A stretch of DNA of 64,000 bases from Cristatella mucedo. Its lineage: Eukaryota > Bryozoa > Phylactolaemata > Cristatellidae. The stretch covers positions 62,001-126,000 of the forward strand of contig WPIO01000185.1 in assembly GCA_009760855.2 (NCBI GenBank), in the 5' to 3' direction. The position numbers were made by a program, and so were the translations under genes. Positions within the stretch are counted from its first letter, which is position 1. Each line of letters starts with the position of its first letter. Shown one piece after another: positions 58,287 through 64,000 of the stretch. The notes beneath the pieces were generated by a model that saw only the letters and a list, made by a program, of their open reading frames with translations, was not told where the DNA came from and ran no database searches.

Positions 58287-60053
58287 AATGCCTCCTGCCC
58301 TGGCTCTGCTGCCACTGCTTAGAGCTAACAGCATTATCCTTACTATCCCCAAAAGAACTACACAGTCAACAGTAAGCTGAGCTTTAAATTTTGATACACA
58401 GCTTAGAGTCCTTGGAGAGAGTAGAGAGCATCGTAGCAGCATAGGATTCGGCTGCCAGCACGCGACCCTGCTGCCTCGCCTGCCCCCTCCCCCCTTTCGC
58501 TTCTTAACGGCTCTTGCTGCTGCATTGTCAGCTGCCCTACATGTCACCTGCACACGGGTGCATAGCTGTGTATTGGGGTACATAGCTGGCTTGTCTCCCC
58601 ACTGACTGGGTACTGAAGAGAACACCCCTCCTAGATTTGGGCAATGATATTAAACAATAGGCTATAAACATTACCAGCCAGCAACAGCTCGAATCAATTT
58701 TGAAAAATAGATGCATTGCAGCTTGAGCAGTGCTGCTTCCCTGTGAAGGGTCAGCTATCGAACTTATTGGCAACCGAATTGTCATAAGAAATCCAATACC
58801 AATGCAAGGATGTCAGGCAATAATCCAATATCTATGCGAATATTAGATTATCAGTTCGTACCTTGTCGAAAACGTGCGTGAATACATTAAGCAAATACTT
58901 CTGCCGATTCTATTAGAAGTCGGGTTATACTTTGGGACCTGATGCTGAGGACATCCAGTCTACAGACAGGGGCTAGCCTCAGGCAGCCTGTTGAAATTGT
59001 GAGCAGTCATCGCACAGGAAATTCCATATCTCTAGAATCCTGGCTACTTTAATGAGTTGCATTAATAGAGTTAAATACTGACGAGGTTAAACTTTAGAAT
59101 TGAACTCGACATGCAGAGCTGGCTGGCAGCAGCTAATGGATATTGCCTTGCAAATAAGAGCAAACTTAGTATAGCAGCTGTCTGTTCTGCAATCACTATA
59201 TCACCAGAGAAGAGCACCTTATATTGTTTAATTCTAGCCAGACAATCTCCACGTTAAGCTAATATATAGCACATAAAAATCCCAAAGAACTGCAAATAAT
59301 AAGTCGGGATTGCCTGTCTCTACAGAGGTTACTATCAACACACCTGCTGTAGCCTGGCTGTACCAGCTAAGGCAATCACGAATGAATGAATCTCCTGCTG
59401 TACGGTTCACGAAACAAGTATATGCCCATCTTTGTTCGCTGCCCTGCCAAGGCCCCTGTCGCAAACTAAAGCAGCCCTTCTCCAGCCTAGCCATCAGTGT
59501 GCTTCTGTGCGGCTGGGGTGAATGGTATCTTCCTTGCTTGATGTGAAGCCAGGGTGCAGGAAGCAGTGTGGATACCCATACATCAAACGCTGGCAGACAT
59601 TAAACGACCGGCTGTCTGAGGACAAATTGAGCAATAATGCAGCCCTGCCTCAGGCTATGATTTATGATCAATCAAGCTACAGGAGATCTCATCAGACTAC
59701 CACTGTTGCTCCACCTACATTCAGTTTCAACAACAAACCCCCACCTACTAAAAGAACAGCAGCAACTCACTGCTTACACTTTCTCAGTGCAACTATCCGT
59801 GCTGCTGCTGTACTTCTGCAGCCTGCTGCTGCTGCTGCTGCATGCTGCTGGCCATTAGATGAGCATCGATTGCTTAGTTTGGCAGCTCAGTTGTAGCTGC
59901 AGCAGTTTGTATTGCAAGCATTACTCCAGCCTAACCACTGCACCCATTGGCTGCTAACATGGCAGGTCAGTAAGCAAATGCTTTTTAGAAAGACTGCTTG
60001 GAATCCCAAAGTAGCTTGGCTGAGAGACACCAAGCCAGAGACAGCATGAGGAT

Positions 60054-60057
<4 letters not shown>
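58287..60057. other. no recognisable gene
   Basis: (CTG)6 near 59826. The plus frame 59522-59896 (124 codons) has no domain. No transposon ends seen in 1.7 kb. Confidence 0.4.

Positions 60058-60117
<60 letters not shown>
60058..60117. repeat. (GA)n microsatellite
   Basis: About 58 bases. Confidence 0.97.
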
Positions 60118-60121
<4 letters not shown>

Positions 60122-60627
60122 TAAGACTGAGAGGGGGAGCTAGTGATGGGGCGTCCCGGGTGGTGCAAATTATCACCATTCTTTTGTCCTGGTAATTATC
60201 AGTTGGCACTTTTGTGGGTTTGGAGTACTGACGGCCTCTTGGTACGTGGCGAGCGCTCCATTGTACATCTTGTAGGACGATGTCATGCCCGAGGCGGCTT
60301 TGTTAAGATATTGAGCAAACAGCAGTGCCCACTGCTGGAGGCAAGTGATTCCAAAGCATGACTACTCTCTCGGGCCGTCCGTAAGAGGCAATCAGTGCTT
60401 ACCTTTGCTATCGACAAGGTCTGCCCTGGTATCGAGATCCAGCCAATGTAGTAGCGGGTAGCTGCCAGCCCTTCGGGCAGCACGCAGGCATACAGCTCGC
60501 AGCAGCGACCCTTGTATGTCCACTTGTGGCATTGGCTTCGTGGTCTCCAACAGGCTGTCCGCATTGTCCTTACTGCCTGTTGCTAGTTATTAGAAACTTC
60601 AGACGACAGCCATACATTCCTTGAGCA
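60118..60627. other. no recognisable gene
   Basis: Antisense-overlapping short frames only. Confidence 0.4.
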
Positions 60628-61000
60628 AATAATAACAATAAAAATAATACATTTGATATAGTGCCCTCATAGAGCTCAATCCCTGTCTAGGCACTTTACG
60701 TTTGCTTCAAAGGAAGCACGATCGAATGGTTCGTAGAAGCATGCTCAATAAACAATAATAATAACATGGTTAGGCGTGACATGCACAGGGTCAGCATGCA
60801 AGTATGGCTGGTGGCAGCATGCACAGTGGCAGCATGCATAAGCACATAAAGGACGAATCACAGGGAGCCACTAAATGCCATGGTTTCTTTTTTGTTTCGC
60901 TTTAAATGTGGTCAAGTCAAGAGATGTCGCGCCGAAAGTCGGGAGTGTGTTCCAGGCTTTGGGAGCATACGAACTAAAGGCACTGTCTCCAAATGAAGTG
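60628..61000 (-). mobile_element. LINE-1, 3' UTR with C-terminal coding block
   Basis: Tail complement (AATAACAATAAAAATAATAC, ATAGTGCCCTCATAGAGCTC, CCTGTCTAGGCACTTTACG), then the 3' UTR containing TGCTGCCACTGTGCATGCTG, and the coding block GCCTTTAGTTCGTATGCTCC, CAAAGCCTGGAACACACTCC. An internal AATAATAATAACATGGTTAG suggests a hybrid of two 3' UTR forms. Confidence 0.88.

Positions 61001-64000
<3,000 letters not shown>

Overview
The window looks like metazoan (probably invertebrate) nuclear DNA from a repeat-dense intergenic or intronic region. I found no convincing host protein-coding gene, rRNA, functional tRNA gene, operon or CRISPR array. Evidence for an animal genome is the set of non-LTR retrotransposon remnants of the CR1/L2 type, tRNA-derived SINEs with recognisable A and B boxes, Tc1/mariner-type DNA transposon debris, very long (CT)n, (TG)n and (AT)n arrays, and CpG depletion over most of the length. 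The exact clade cannot be fixed from the sequence.

Four repeat families dominate. LINE-1 (my label) is a CR1/L2-type element whose 3' end folds into a hairpin (AAAGCGCC ... GGCGCTTT around AGAGA/TCTCT) followed by (ATT)n. The best copy, 2377-3900 on the minus strand, keeps most of a reverse transcriptase with only small frameshifts. LINE-2 is a second RT lineage ending in a GGAGTTACAGACGGAGATACATT-type tail; its best copy is 41409-42509. SINE-1 is tRNA-derived with a roughly 80-base conserved body ending in TTAAATCAGCT. SINE-2 has a tRNA head joined directly to a tail closely resembling the LINE-1 3' hairpin, which suggests that SINE-2 is mobilised by LINE-1.

Layout: about 0.4-10 kb is strikingly CpG-rich, with a few LINE fragments and a GC-rich stretch at 8.2-9.5 kb that contains competing hairpins. 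From 10 to 16 kb there are LINE 3' ends, a 550-base TG/TCTG array, a DNA-transposon MITE fragment (12805-13088), a SINE-2 with an (AT)n tail, and a LINE tail split by a CT array. From 16 to 32 kb lie SINE-1 copies, nested LINEs around 23-24 kb, TG arrays and a duplicated CTGT block. Near 33.7-34.4 kb two Tc1/mariner transposase fragments form a large inverted repeat. From 35 to 45 kb are SINE and LINE clusters including a LINE-2 inserted into a SINE-2. From 45 to 64 kb the density of recognisable elements falls, with scattered LINE/SINE ends, long CT arrays, a 35-base perfect palindrome and a 20-base minisatellite.

The elements work together only as selfish DNA: LINE-1 probably supplies the machinery, SINE-2 (and perhaps SINE-1) the passengers, and their A/T-rich tails and CT-rich internal sequences appear to seed the microsatellites. 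Most long open frames in the window are poly-dipeptide translations of these microsatellites or antisense readings of LINE RT.
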